From assembly GCF_013623835.1 (NCBI RefSeq), contig NZ_JABKDE010000001.1, forward strand, positions 496,001 to 560,000: a DNA stretch of 64,000 nt, in the 5' to 3' direction. Below, piece by piece: positions 44,097 through 53,676 of this stretch; positions within the stretch are counted from its first letter, which is position 1, and each line of letters opens with the position of its first letter. Origin of the DNA: Brevibacterium oceani. Lineage in GTDB: Bacteria; Actinomycetota; Actinomycetes; Actinomycetales; Brevibacteriaceae. A model generated the notes under the pieces. That model saw only the letters and a program-made list of their open reading frames with translations. It did no database searches and had not been told where the DNA came from. The translations under genes were made by a program, and so were the position numbers.

Positions 44097-45010
44097 TGGC
44101 CTCGCGCGCCGCCGGAACCTATCCACCGGTGCCCGAACCGCTCGCCCACCCCGTCGTCGACACCCACACCCACCTCGACATCTGCACCGGAGTGCGGCTG
44201 CCGCTGGGAGCCGGTGAACCCGAACCCGAGGTGACCCCGAACGAAGACGAGGAGTTCCCCTCGCTCGACTTCTTCCACGACACCGCCGCCGAGGCGGGGG
44301 TCCGTCGCATCATCCAGATCGGCTGCGACCTCCCGGCAGCCAGGTGGACGACCGAGCTCGTCGCCTCCGAGTATGCGGCCGGCCGGACATGGATGCTCGG
44401 GGGAGCGGCCCTGCACCCGAATGAAGCTCCGCGGCTGGCCGAGCGCGGTCTGCTCGACGATGCTTTGAACGAGATCGAGGCTCTCGTGACCTCGCATGAC
44501 CGCATGCGTGTGGTGGGGGAGACCGGACTCGACTACTTCCGCACCGGAGAAGAGGGAGTGGCCGAACAGCAGCGCTCCTTCCGCGCCCACATCGAGATCG
44601 CCAAGCGCACCGGTCGCGCCCTGCAGATCCACGACCGCGAAGCACACGCTGATGTGCTGCGCATCCTCAAAGAGGAAGGTGCTCCCGAGGTTACGATCTT
44701 CCACTGCTTCTCCGGCGACGAAGAGATGGCCAGGGAATGCGCGACAGAAGGCTATTACATGTCCTTCGCCGGCAACCTCACGTTCAAGAATGCCGACGAA
44801 CTGCGCCGGGCCGCAGCTGCTGCACCGCTCGAGCTGCTGCTCACCGAGACCGACGCCCCGTTCCTCACCCCGCACCGCGGGAAGCCGGGCGGGCCGTACC
44901 TCACCGCGATCACCGCGCGGAAACTCGCCGAGGTGCGCGGAATGAGCGAAGCGGATCTCTGCTCAGCCGTGTGGGCCAACGCCCAGAGAGCTATCGGCAG
45001 CTGGGACTGA
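44096..45010 (+). CDS. tatD: TatD-family metal-dependent hydrolase/DNase
   Basis: The 304-residue TIM-barrel metalloenzyme has the metal ligands in VVDTHTHLDI (20-29), VVGETGLDYF, QIHDREAHAD, IFHCFSGDEE and LLTETDAPFLTP. TatD proteins cleave DNA 3'-5' in repair and turnover. A ~35-residue acidic insert follows THLDI. It starts in the metG stop (TAATG), so the two are translationally coupled; metG-tatD-rpfB order is conserved in actinobacteria. Confidence 0.92.
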   Translation: MASRAAGTYPPVPEPLAHPVVDTHTHLDICTGVRLPLGAGEPEPEVTPNEDEEFPSLDFFHDTAAEAGVRRIIQIGCDLPAARWTTELVASEYAAGRTWMLGGAALHPNEAPRLAERGLLDDALNEIEALVTSHDRMRVVGETGLDYFRTGEEGVAEQQRSFRAHIEIAKRTGRALQIHDREAHADVLRILKEEGAPEVTIFHCFSGDEEMARECATEGYYMSFAGNLTFKNADELRRAAAAAPLELLLTETDAPFLTPHRGKPGGPYLTAITARKLAEVRGMSEADLCSAVWANAQRAIGSWD

Positions 45011-45242
45011 CGCAACAGGCAACTGGCAAGGGAACTCGCATCGCACCTCCTCCCCGGCGACGAGAATATGCGCGGACGCGTCGTCCGCTGCCCAAGCCAG
45101 CCCCCTGATCTGTGAGCAGGACAACGGTACGCAGGGCCGCCTCGGCGAGGGATTGTCACGGTCTGAAAACCCCGAAAACACGGGGGAATTCCAGGTCAGG
45201 CGGGCACCCAGCAAACTCCCAACGTTACATTTCCGTGATATT

Positions 45243-45272
45243 TTGCCAGCGGTGTAACGAATCGGTTACAGT
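45243..45272 (+). promoter_or_regulatory. rpfB promoter with TGTAAC/GTTACA inverted repeat
   Basis: TTGCCA, an 18-bp spacer and TACAGT form a -35/-10 pair. TGTAAC-N6-GTTACA (45253-45270) lies over the spacer and -10. The half-sites resemble the GTAACnnnnnnGTAAC-type boxes of the actinobacterial regulator MtrA, which controls rpfB in mycobacteria. Direct and inverted half-site orders differ, so assignment is inference. Confidence 0.5.
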
Positions 45273-45307
45273 GGTGGGGTCGATAAACTCTGCTCAGGGA
45301 TATTTTT

Positions 45308-46510
45308 GTGATTGATTTTCTGAAGAACCGCAAGGTTCAGATCGCTGCTCAGGCAGTCGTGATCACCGGACTCGTCGGTGGTACGGGCGCTGTTGTAACG
45401 ATGAACAAGCCCGTGACCTTGGACGTCAACGGTCAGGCTGAGGAGATTCGCACCTTCGGGGGAACCGTCGGTGACATCCTCGACAGCCATGACATCGACG
45501 TCGACAAGCGCGACCAGGTCAAGCCCGGCGTCGGCACGAAGGTCGACCGGGATATGACGATCACGGTCAACACCGCGAAGAAGGTCTCGCTGTCGGTCGA
45601 CGGTAAGAAGTCGAGCGAATGGACCAACGCGAACACCGTGGGTCAGGCACTCGCCGACCTCGGCGTCGATGCGAAGGGCGCCGACCTCAACGCCGATGCC
45701 AAGCAGCGGCTGAAGGAAGACGGCAACGACATCGACGTGACCACGTCGAAGGATCTCACCGTCGTCGCCGACGGCAAGGACCATAAGGTCTCGGCTGCCG
45801 TGGGCACCGCGAAGGAAGCTCTGCAGGAATCGGGCGTCAAGCTCAAGAAGGATGACTTCCTGTCCGTGCCGATGTCCGCCGAACTCTCCGACGGACAGGT
45901 GCTCACCGTCAACCGCGTCGAGAACAAGACCGTCAAGGACAAGCAGGCCATCAAGGCCAAGGTCGAGACCAAGAAGTCCGACTCCCTCTACCAGGGTGAG
46001 ACCAAGGTCGAGTCGGAAGGCAGGGACGGCGAGAAGCGGGTCGTCTACAAGGTCAAGACCATTAACGGTGAAGAGGTCAAGAAGGAGAAGAAGGACGAGA
46101 AGGTCCTCTCCGAGCCCAAGACCAAGGTGGTCGTCCAGGGAACCAAGAAGAAGGAGACACCGGCCGACACCGGCGGCTCCGACTCGGGTGACTCCGGCGA
46201 CTCAGGCGATTCCGGTGACTCGAGCACCGGCGGCGGCTCCGGCTCCAGCGGCGGCTCCATGAGCACCGAAGAGATCAAGGCGATGCTCGGCGGACCCGGA
46301 TCCAAATGGTACTCGATCGTCGAATGCGAATCGAACTTCAACCCCCGCGCGTCGAACGGCACCCACTTCGGTCTGTTCCAGTTCCTGCCCTCGACTTGGC
46401 GGAATGTTGGCGGCAGCGGCAACCCATCGGACGCCAGCCCGCAGGAACAGTTCCAGCGCGCCAAGAAGCTTCAGGCTGAAGCCGGATGGAGCCAATGGCA
46501 GTGCTCGTGA
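45308..46510 (+). CDS. rpfB: Resuscitation-promoting factor RpfB-type protein
   Basis: The 400-residue cell-wall enzyme has an N-terminal membrane anchor (about 10-30). Three DUF348 repeats follow (starting VTLDVNGQ, VSLSVDGK and LTVVADGK), then a G5 domain (about 205-280) and a GDSGDSGDS linker. The C-terminal lysozyme-like Rpf domain (about 325-400) carries the catalytic Glu in SIVECESNFNP and FQFLPSTW. Rpf proteins cleave peptidoglycan and promote regrowth from dormancy. GTG start. In most relatives rsmA(ksgA) follows; here a terminator, repeats and groES do. Confidence 0.93.
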   Translation: MIDFLKNRKVQIAAQAVVITGLVGGTGAVVTMNKPVTLDVNGQAEEIRTFGGTVGDILDSHDIDVDKRDQVKPGVGTKVDRDMTITVNTAKKVSLSVDGKKSSEWTNANTVGQALADLGVDAKGADLNADAKQRLKEDGNDIDVTTSKDLTVVADGKDHKVSAAVGTAKEALQESGVKLKKDDFLSVPMSAELSDGQVLTVNRVENKTVKDKQAIKAKVETKKSDSLYQGETKVESEGRDGEKRVVYKVKTINGEEVKKEKKDEKVLSEPKTKVVVQGTKKKETPADTGGSDSGDSGDSGDSGDSSTGGGSGSSGGSMSTEEIKAMLGGPGSKWYSIVECESNFNPRASNGTHFGLFQFLPSTWRNVGGSGNPSDASPQEQFQRAKKLQAEAGWSQWQCS

Positions 46511-46653
46511 TCCGAGATCAGAGCCGCAGTCGCTGACCGGCAGTCCGTGACTGCCTGGCTGAATGGCTGACCATGACTGGCGGCCTGACCGGCAATAGAC
46601 TCTGGCCGCTGTTGACAACAGATATCGACAACTGAGCTGAGGTGGCCGACGCA

Positions 46654-46692
46654 GCGCGGGCCCCGGGAGAGATCCCGGGGCCCGCGCCTTTT
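46654..46692 (+). terminator. Intrinsic terminator of rpfB
   Basis: GCGCGGGCCCCGGGA and TCCCGGGGCCCGCGC form a perfect 15-bp stem with a GAGA loop, followed by CTTTT. A textbook Rho-independent terminator about 145 bp after rpfB. Confidence 0.88.
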
Positions 46693-46724
46693 GGCAAATG
46701 GATGCCTGCCTTGCTGTCAGGCTG

Positions 46725-46797
46725 TGCTTACTAGTCCCGGCCTTGCCTACTAGTGCCGGCCTTGCTTACTGCTGCCAGCTTTGCTTAACGCTGCAGG
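46725..46797. repeat. 19-bp tandem repeat array
   Basis: TGCTTACTAGTCCCGGCCT (46725-46743) is followed by variants at 46744-46762 and 46763-46781 and a partial fourth. There are no spacers, so it is not CRISPR. The array lies between the rpfB terminator and family B palindrome. Confidence 0.7.
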
Positions 46798-46921
46798 CCC
46801 ATGGGATGGTTGACCCAGGCTTTTGTGGGCCGGCTGCTCCGGGTGTAGCCCTCGCACCGTCCGCCGAACAGCTCCCAGCTGCGGGATTGACTGCGGCGCC
46901 CGGAGATGCGTGGCGGCCCGG

Positions 46922-46984
46922 CGAGTTCCGGACGTTTCGTGCGGGAACCGAGTGCCGAATCCCGCACGAAACGTCCGGAACTCG
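46922..46984. repeat. Intergenic palindrome family B, copy 1
   Basis: A perfect 25-bp arm starting CGAGTTCCGGACGTTTCGTG (46922-46946) is mirrored at 46960-46984 around a 13-nt centre. A related palindrome with the same outer CGAGTTCCGGACG lies at 63672-63734. Confidence 0.8.
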
Positions 46985-47164
46985 GCAGGTGAGGCCGGAT
47001 CGCGCCCGGGAACTCGGGAGTGGAAGTTCGGCCCGCACCGAAACTCGAAAGCTGGGGCCTGACCGCGCCGCGCAAACGTACGCCGCCCCTCCTCGCCGCT
47101 CGGGCGTCGACCCGTCCGCCCGCGTAGCCGCAATCTGAACTTTCGCCCAGAGCATGACGAATTG

Positions 47165-47191
47165 TTGGCACTCAAGTTGACCGAGTGCTAA
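47165..47191. promoter_or_regulatory. CIRCE operator 1 (HrcA site) of groES-groEL
   Basis: TTGGCACTC-N9-GAGTGCTAA matches the CIRCE consensus TTAGCACTC-N9-GAGTGCTAA with one change. It overlaps the -35 box, so HrcA binding would block transcription until heat shock. Confidence 0.92.
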
Positions 47192-47205
47192 GAGCGTTCT
47201 AGAGT
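47177..47205 (+). promoter_or_regulatory. groES-groEL promoter
   Basis: TTGACC (47177-47182), a 17-bp spacer and TAGAGT (47200-47205) form a sigma-A-type promoter flanked by the two CIRCE operators. The first CIRCE covers the -35 and the second lies just after the predicted start site. Confidence 0.75.
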
Positions 47206-47209
47206 CGAA

Positions 47210-47236
47210 TTAGCACTAGCACTCAACGAGTGCCAG
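47210..47236. promoter_or_regulatory. CIRCE operator 2 (HrcA site)
   Basis: TTAGCACTA-N9-GAGTGCCAG, a slightly weaker CIRCE element centred about 45 bp downstream of the first. Two operators suggest tight HrcA repression. Confidence 0.85.
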
Positions 47237-47345
47237 TTTCATAGGACGGTCGAATCGCTCGGCACCCGCGACGACGAGAGGTTCATGGCAGCAGCCGCCG
47301 TCTGACTCAATGAAGAATGAACCCAGCGAAGGGAGAGGGCCCGAT

Positions 47346-47639
47346 ATGTCGGTCTCCATCAAGCCACTCGAAGATCGGATTGTCATCCGTCAGGTCGAAG
47401 CAGAGCAGACTACCGCCAGTGGTCTGGTCATTCCCGAAACCGCCAAGGAAAAGCCTCAGGAAGGCGAAGTTGTCGCAGTGGGCCCGGGTCGCGTTGCCGA
47501 CAACGGAAACCGCGTGCCGGTCGACGTCGCCATCGGCGACAAGGTCATTTACTCCAAGTACGGAGGAACCGAAGTCAAGTACGCCGGCGAAGAGTTCCTC
47601 GTGCTCTCGGCTCGCGACGTGCTCGCCGTCATCGGCTGA
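47346..47639 (+). CDS. groES: Co-chaperonin GroES
   Basis: The 97-residue GroES caps GroEL during protein folding. It begins [15 protein letters not shown] and contains [26 protein letters not shown], the mobile loop and roof region, and ends [16 protein letters not shown]. The start is chosen by GGGAGAGG about 7 nt upstream of this ATG; an upstream ATG would add 12 residues not seen in the family. It lies 36 bp before groEL under HrcA/CIRCE control. Confidence 0.96.
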   Translation: MSVSIKPLEDRIVIRQVEAEQTTASGLVIPETAKEKPQEGEVVAVGPGRVADNGNRVPVDVAIGDKVIYSKYGGTEVKYAGEEFLVLSARDVLAVIG

Positions 47640-47648
47640 ATCCCCTGA

Positions 47649-49268
<1,620 letters not shown>

Positions 49269-49304
49269 GCATCACCCTCGATCCGCGTCAGCTCTGACTG
49301 ACCC

Positions 49305-49337
49305 CGGTGGCTCGGAACATCACGTTCCGGGCCACCG
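49305..49337 (+). terminator. groEL terminator hairpin
   Basis: CGGTGGCTCGGAAC pairs with GTTCCGGGCCACCG (14-bp stem, one mismatch, 5-nt loop) 36 bp after groEL. No U-tract. Confidence 0.7.
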
Positions 49338-49387
49338 GTGCATTCACCCCTCGCGCGAGGTGGCGCTGTCCCGGACGCGTGAGATGG

Positions 49388-49449
49388 CGCCACACTCTGC
49401 GCTGGGCAGCCCAGTTTCCGAACTGGGCTGCCCAGTGCAGAGTGTGGCG
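49388..49449. repeat. Intergenic palindrome family A, copy 3
   Basis: The best-paired copy: 29-bp arms starting CGCCACACTCTGC and ending GAGTGTGGCG, with one mismatch, around TCCG. The core is GGGCAGCCCAGTT / AACTGGGCTGCCC. It lies between groEL and the pyruvyl-transferase-like gene and may be a second terminator. Confidence 0.8.
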
Positions 49450-49578
49450 AACCCGAGTCGCGGCCGCCCGAGGGGCTGTTAACTCGGGCGTCGTGCGCGG
49501 TTCACCTTCTGGCGACGTCTCCCCATTAAGTTGTCGCGGAGGCCCAACGCACGGGCGATACGCGGACTCTAGGGAGAC

Positions 49579-51147
49579 ATGAAACGCATTACGATGATCG
49601 GCGATGTCGGTTGGAGCCGGTTCTACCACCTCGGCGATGAGGCCATGACCGAACTCGCCATCGACGCGCTGCGCGATCGCACCGACATCGAGATCACCCT
49701 CATCGCCGGTGAACCGGAATACGCGGGACGGATGTACGGCGTCGATGCCATCCCGCGTATCGGCTTCAAACGCGATAGGAAGCCGAACATCGCACGGATG
49801 AAGAAGGTGCTCGCCCACGTCGAGGGCGAAAGCGCGGGGAATACATTGGCCCCAGACGATCCTGCCGTCAGAATCATCGAAGCGGTCCGGAACTCCGAGG
49901 CCGTGCTCGTCGCCGGAGGTGGGAATCTGAACTCGATGTTCGCTCACCACATCTACGAACGGGCGACCCTGGCGAAGATCGCACGCGCCCTCGGCAAACC
50001 GTACGCGCTGACAAGCCAGACGCTGGGACCGCTGATCTACGAGGAAGATCGGGGACTCGTCCATGATCTTCTTGCAGAAGCGCAGTTCATCGGAACACGT
50101 GAAAGCTATACCACCGACATCGCCGAAGAACTCAGCTCTGGTGAGGCGACGGTCCGTCGACAGGTGGACGACGCGTTCTCTCTCACAGCCAGTGACGACG
50201 ACCGGGCAGCCGTGTCCGACCTGGCTGCCGAGCCCTTCATCCTGGCGAGCTTCGCCGAGAAGGCTTCCACCCCGATGATCAGCGACACCGATTACCACGC
50301 AAGACTGGCCGAACTGACCCGGCGTGTGGCGGATGACACCGGCCTAAGAGTCCTGCTTGTGCCGCACGGAGGAGCTCTCCCGCCTGCCGGTCAGACGCGT
50401 GACCAGCTCACCGACATCACGATCGCCGAAGCGAGCGGAAACGACAATGTGGTGCCCACCCGCATGCTCACCGCCCGTCAGCTCGTGGCCCTGACCGAGC
50501 AGGCGGCTGCGGTCATCGGCACCCGATACCACGCAGCGATCTTCGCGGGTGCAGCCGCCGTGCCGTTCATCTCGCTCGCTCCGAATCTCTACTCCTCGAT
50601 ACGCATGCGCGGGGCCGCGGAGAACGTCGGCATGGAGAATTACGTCCTCCCGCTCGATTCCGTCGATGACATCGTGGCGACCGCCGTGGGCGTCATCGGC
50701 GACAGGGGCTCCCTTGCCGCGGCGCTGCACGGACAGTCCACGAGGCGACGGGAAGAGCATCAGCAGTGGTGGAACTTCCTTGTCGCCAAGACTCTCGGCG
50801 AGACAGCGTCCACTGCCGAGGCTCCAGGCTTCTTCCACGCTGCTGAGATTCCGAATCCGTACGTCGCCGACATCGACGTTGTTCGTGAGAGACTCAATGC
50901 TGTTCAGGACTACGGGCTGGTCATGGCATTGAAGGATCGGAAGCTGGCGCAGGCCAAAGCCGAAGTCACTGACGCGAAGGCAGAGCTCAAGCGCCTGCAG
51001 TCAGAGCTCGATCGAGCCCGCCAGAGCCGCGAGCAGACAGAGTCCGAACCGGCGGTCCGGGCCGCGCGGCGTGTGGAGGATACCGGACGCAGGGCAGCGG
51101 CCCTCGCGCGCAAGTCCTACAGGCGATTGGCTTCTCTGCGGAGATAG
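49579..51147 (+). CDS. Polysaccharide pyruvyl-transferase-family protein
   Basis: The 522-residue protein has the fold entry KRITMIGDVGWSRFYHLGDEAMTELAIDAL and VLVAGGGNLNSMFAHH (about 110-125). ALTSQTLGPLIYEEDRG and VIGTRYHAAIFAGAAAVPFISLAPN (about 312-336) follow. The family transfers pyruvate ketals onto wall or capsular sugars. Residues 450-500 form a charged coiled coil (LAQAKAEVTDAKAELKRLQSELDRA) that may mediate oligomerisation. No glycan genes are adjacent; it stands alone between groEL and an ABC transporter. GGGAG precedes the ATG. Confidence 0.85.
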   Translation: MKRITMIGDVGWSRFYHLGDEAMTELAIDALRDRTDIEITLIAGEPEYAGRMYGVDAIPRIGFKRDRKPNIARMKKVLAHVEGESAGNTLAPDDPAVRIIEAVRNSEAVLVAGGGNLNSMFAHHIYERATLAKIARALGKPYALTSQTLGPLIYEEDRGLVHDLLAEAQFIGTRESYTTDIAEELSSGEATVRRQVDDAFSLTASDDDRAAVSDLAAEPFILASFAEKASTPMISDTDYHARLAELTRRVADDTGLRVLLVPHGGALPPAGQTRDQLTDITIAEASGNDNVVPTRMLTARQLVALTEQAAAVIGTRYHAAIFAGAAAVPFISLAPNLYSSIRMRGAAENVGMENYVLPLDSVDDIVATAVGVIGDRGSLAAALHGQSTRRREEHQQWWNFLVAKTLGETASTAEAPGFFHAAEIPNPYVADIDVVRERLNAVQDYGLVMALKDRKLAQAKAEVTDAKAELKRLQSELDRARQSREQTESEPAVRAARRVEDTGRRAAALARKSYRRLASLRR

Positions 51148-51187
51148 CACTGATTCCGAGTCAGGCGCATGCAGGCGGCTCTCAACT

Positions 51188-51261
51188 ACTGATCAGTCAG
51201 TTTTCATGTTCCCGACCGCCGATGATCGTTAGTCTGGAGCAGACAGACCGACAGACTGACT
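51188..51261. promoter_or_regulatory. Possible operator upstream of the ABC transporter
   Basis: ACTGATCAGT (51188-51197) is a perfect palindrome, AGTCAGT (51195-51201) is mirrored by ACTGACT (51255-51261), and GACAGACCGACAGACTGACTG carries short direct repeats, so only part is quoted: GACCGACAGACTGACTG. Such sites often bind TetR-type repressors of efflux pumps, but no regulator gene is adjacent. Confidence 0.35.
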
Positions 51262-51291
51262 GACACACAGCACCGACGCTTGAGGGACACC

Positions 51292-52143
51292 ATGACAACC
51301 GGCGCAACGATGCCCATCGCCCGACTCCGTGAGGTCTCGAAGATCTTCGATCCCACTGGTGCCGCGGTCACCGCACTCAACCGGGTCAGCCTCGACATCG
51401 CACCGGCGCGCCTGACCGCCGTGATGGGCCCCTCCGGGACGGGAAAATCGACCCTCATGCACGTTCTCGCCGGACTCGACCGCCCCACCGAAGGCGCCGT
51501 CCACCTCGGCGAACAGGAGATCACCGATCTGCGCGACGACGAGCTCACCGCCCTGCGCAGGCGGCGGATCGGGTTCGTGTTCCAAGCGTTCAACCTCGTG
51601 CCCACGCTCAGCGTCAAGGAGAACATCCGGCTGCCCTTCGACCTCGACGACCGGAAGCCGAACGCCGAGGAACGCGAGTGGATCTCCACCGTCGTCGCCC
51701 GCCTCGGACTCGGCGACCGGCTGAAGCACCGACCGGGCGAACTCTCCGGCGGCCAACAGCAGCGCACCGCGATCGCCCGCGCGCTGGCCACCCGTCCCGA
51801 CATCCTCTTCGCCGACGAACCGACCGGCAACCTCGACGGCCGATCCGGTCGCGAAGTCATGGCGATCCTCTCCGACGCCGTTGCAGACTTCGGGCAGTCG
51901 ATCGTGCTCGTCACCCATGACCCGCTCGTCGCCGCCCACGCCGACCGCGTCATCTTCATCGCCGACGGCACCCCCATCACGGAGCTGAACGAGACGATCA
52001 GCGCCGAGGTGATCTCGCAGACGATGCTCGAACTCGACGAACGCGCCGAGGCGGCTGATCGCGAACGCGCCGAGGCGGCTGATCGCGAACGCGCCGAGGC
52101 GGCCGATCGTGAACGCGCCGAGGCGGCCGGGAGCCGCCGATGA
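51292..52143 (+). CDS. ABC transporter ATP-binding protein (MacB/LolD-type)
   Basis: The 283-residue ATPase has Walker A MGPSGTGKSTL, signature LSGGQQQRTAIARAL, Walker B LFADEPTGNLD and the H-loop VTHDP. VFQAFNLVPTLSVKENI is typical of the MacB/LolD group that drives FtsX-like permeases. The last ~40 residues are four exact-length repeats of ERAEAADR, encoded by 24-bp direct repeats that each contain the iterated decamer. ATG follows GAGGG by 6 nt. It overlaps the permease gene by 4 bp. Export of a peptide, lipid or drug is likely. Confidence 0.88.
   Translation: MTTGATMPIARLREVSKIFDPTGAAVTALNRVSLDIAPARLTAVMGPSGTGKSTLMHVLAGLDRPTEGAVHLGEQEITDLRDDELTALRRRRIGFVFQAFNLVPTLSVKENIRLPFDLDDRKPNAEEREWISTVVARLGLGDRLKHRPGELSGGQQQRTAIARALATRPDILFADEPTGNLDGRSGREVMAILSDAVADFGQSIVLVTHDPLVAAHADRVIFIADGTPITELNETISAEVISQTMLELDERAEAADRERAEAADRERAEAADRERAEAAGSRR
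52041..52132 (+). repeat. 24-bp tandem repeat inside the ABC ATPase gene
   Basis: GAACGCGCCGAGGCGGCTGA starts a 24-bp unit repeated four times in frame with minor changes, giving (ERAEAADR)4. Every unit contains CGCCGAGGCG at 52044, 52068, 52092 and 52116. The sequence may expand or contract by slippage. Confidence 0.85.
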
Positions 52144-53561
52144 GTCCGCTGCGAGAGATCCGGGCCAATCCGGGGCAGTTCTTCCCCAGCGTCCTCGTCG
52201 TCTTCATCGCATCCCTCTTCGGCACCACCATCATGCAGGGCATTGCGATCCTCTCCGCCTGGCTGACCTCGGCGAAGATCATCGCCGAATCGACCAACGC
52301 CCAGAACCTGCTGACCGTCGTCGGATACGTCTTCTTCCTCATCGCCCTCTTCGTCTCCGCCATCGTCATCGCCAACACGTTCTCGATCATCGTCGCCGGT
52401 CGCAGCCGACAGCTGGCGCTGCTACGCCTCATCGGGGCGTCGGCGAAACGGCTGCGACGGGCCGCCTCGGTGGAGGGTCTGCTCATCTCCGTGCCCAGCG
52501 CGATCCTCGCATTCGCCGTCTCGACGGCACTGTCGTGGGCGACGTTGAGCTACCTCGGCGAACGAGTCACGACACACGTCGGCCTGCTCGAACCGGTGAT
52601 GGTCGTGCCTGCGCTCGCGACCATCGTAGTAACCTGGGGTTCGGCGTATCTGGGTGCCTTCCGGATCACGCGGATCTCCCCGATCGAGGCCACCTCGCAG
52701 GCCGTCGACCGCCGCCCTGAGGATGCGCGGGCCTCGCTCGGGGCGCTGACAGCTACCCTCCTTCTGCTGACCATGGGGCTGACGTTCCTCATCAGCGCCG
52801 TCGTCGGGGCCGGGTCGCAGCGGCTGTCCATCATGGGCGTCCTCCTCGTCGCCCTCGGCGCGGTGCTCACCTTCCTCGGCATCATCGTCGGTCACCCCTG
52901 GATCCTGCCGCCGCTGCAGACTCTCATCGGTCGGCTGCTCGGTCGGACCGCGGTGTCCCGGCTCGCGGCGAAGACGATCGCCCAGCATCCGACGCGCAAC
53001 GCCCGGACAGTCATCGGCCTTGTCATCGGCATCACGCTCATCGTCATGTTCGCCACCGCTATGACCACCTTCCGTGACCAGATGGTCGCCTATGCCCGTT
53101 CGCTCGGCGAGGGCGGGTGGAACGGCCTCGAGGACGCACTGGCCGACGTCGTCGACAAGACGATGCTGTTCTTCCTCGGCCTCATCCTCTTCTCCGTCAT
53201 CATCGCCGTGATCGGGGTCGCCAACGCCCTCATGCTCTCCGTGCGGCAGCGCACCCAGGAGATCGGCCTGCTCAGGGCGCTCGGCCAGACGCCGAAGCGC
53301 GTGCGCCGGATGATCGCGGCCGAAGGTCTGCAGCTGAGCCTGACCGCATGCGTGATCGCCGTGCCCTTGGGCATCGCCTACGGCTGGATCGGGGCGCTGA
53401 CCCTGCTCTCGCCGCTGTTGGGGATCTTCGCCCCGTCCGTGCCGTGGTGGGTCATCATCGCCGTCGCCGGAGGCAGCCTCGTCGCCGTTCTCGCCGCCAG
53501 CCGTGGACCGGCCCGAGCGGCGACGTCGATCAGCCCGGTCGACGCGCTCGAAGCCGTGTGA
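52140..53561 (+). CDS. FtsX/MacB-type ABC transporter permease
   Basis: The 473-residue permease has eight hydrophobic spans in two FtsX-like halves (about 15-180 and 215-470). GRSRQLALLRLIGASAKRLRR and RQRTQEIGLLRALGQTPKRVRRMIAAE are the paired coupling helices. The extracytoplasmic loops are short, unlike MacB proteins with a large periplasmic domain. ATGA overlap couples it to the ATPase. The pair is probably an exporter or mechanotransmission complex of the LolE/FtsX superfamily; substrate unknown. Confidence 0.86.
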   Translation: MSPLREIRANPGQFFPSVLVVFIASLFGTTIMQGIAILSAWLTSAKIIAESTNAQNLLTVVGYVFFLIALFVSAIVIANTFSIIVAGRSRQLALLRLIGASAKRLRRAASVEGLLISVPSAILAFAVSTALSWATLSYLGERVTTHVGLLEPVMVVPALATIVVTWGSAYLGAFRITRISPIEATSQAVDRRPEDARASLGALTATLLLLTMGLTFLISAVVGAGSQRLSIMGVLLVALGAVLTFLGIIVGHPWILPPLQTLIGRLLGRTAVSRLAAKTIAQHPTRNARTVIGLVIGITLIVMFATAMTTFRDQMVAYARSLGEGGWNGLEDALADVVDKTMLFFLGLILFSVIIAVIGVANALMLSVRQRTQEIGLLRALGQTPKRVRRMIAAEGLQLSLTACVIAVPLGIAYGWIGALTLLSPLLGIFAPSVPWWVIIAVAGGSLVAVLAASRGPARAATSISPVDALEAV

Positions 53562-53634
53562 CGTCGGGGCAGGGGTCGATGGTCGCCGAGGTGGGGCTCA
53601 GCCGGCGGTGTCCGACGGGGTCCGGGTCCGGTAA

Positions 53635-53652
53635 CGGTCCGGTGTCGGACCG
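53635..53652. terminator. Weak hairpin between convergent genes
   Basis: CGGTCCG-GTGT-CGGACCG forms a 7-bp stem with a tetraloop in the 115-bp gap between the permease and the phosphotransferase-like gene, which also carries one intergenic CGCCGAGGCG (53663). There is no U-tract. Confidence 0.35.
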
Positions 53653-53676
53653 GGCGGCCCCTCGCCGAGGCGGCGC

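Larger units (their letters stand above)
46511..47345. other. 835-bp gap between rpfB and groES
   Basis: It contains, in order, the rpfB terminator, a 19-bp tandem array, a long family B palindrome, and the groES promoter with two CIRCE operators. A 146-codon open frame at 46698-47138 is built from the repeats and lacks a plausible start; I do not call it. Confidence 0.7.

Noticed and set aside
42345..44126. 593-codon open frame opposite metG
   Set aside because: Same reason: sense strand encodes an intact methionyl-tRNA synthetase.
45150..45307. c-di-AMP (ydaO) riboswitch before rpfB
   Set aside because: Such elements precede some actinobacterial wall-hydrolase genes, but the predicted leader from the promoter is only about 30 nt.
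46698..47138. 146-codon open frame between rpfB and groES
   Set aside because: Built from the 19-bp array and a palindrome, with no Shine-Dalgarno or recognisable domain.
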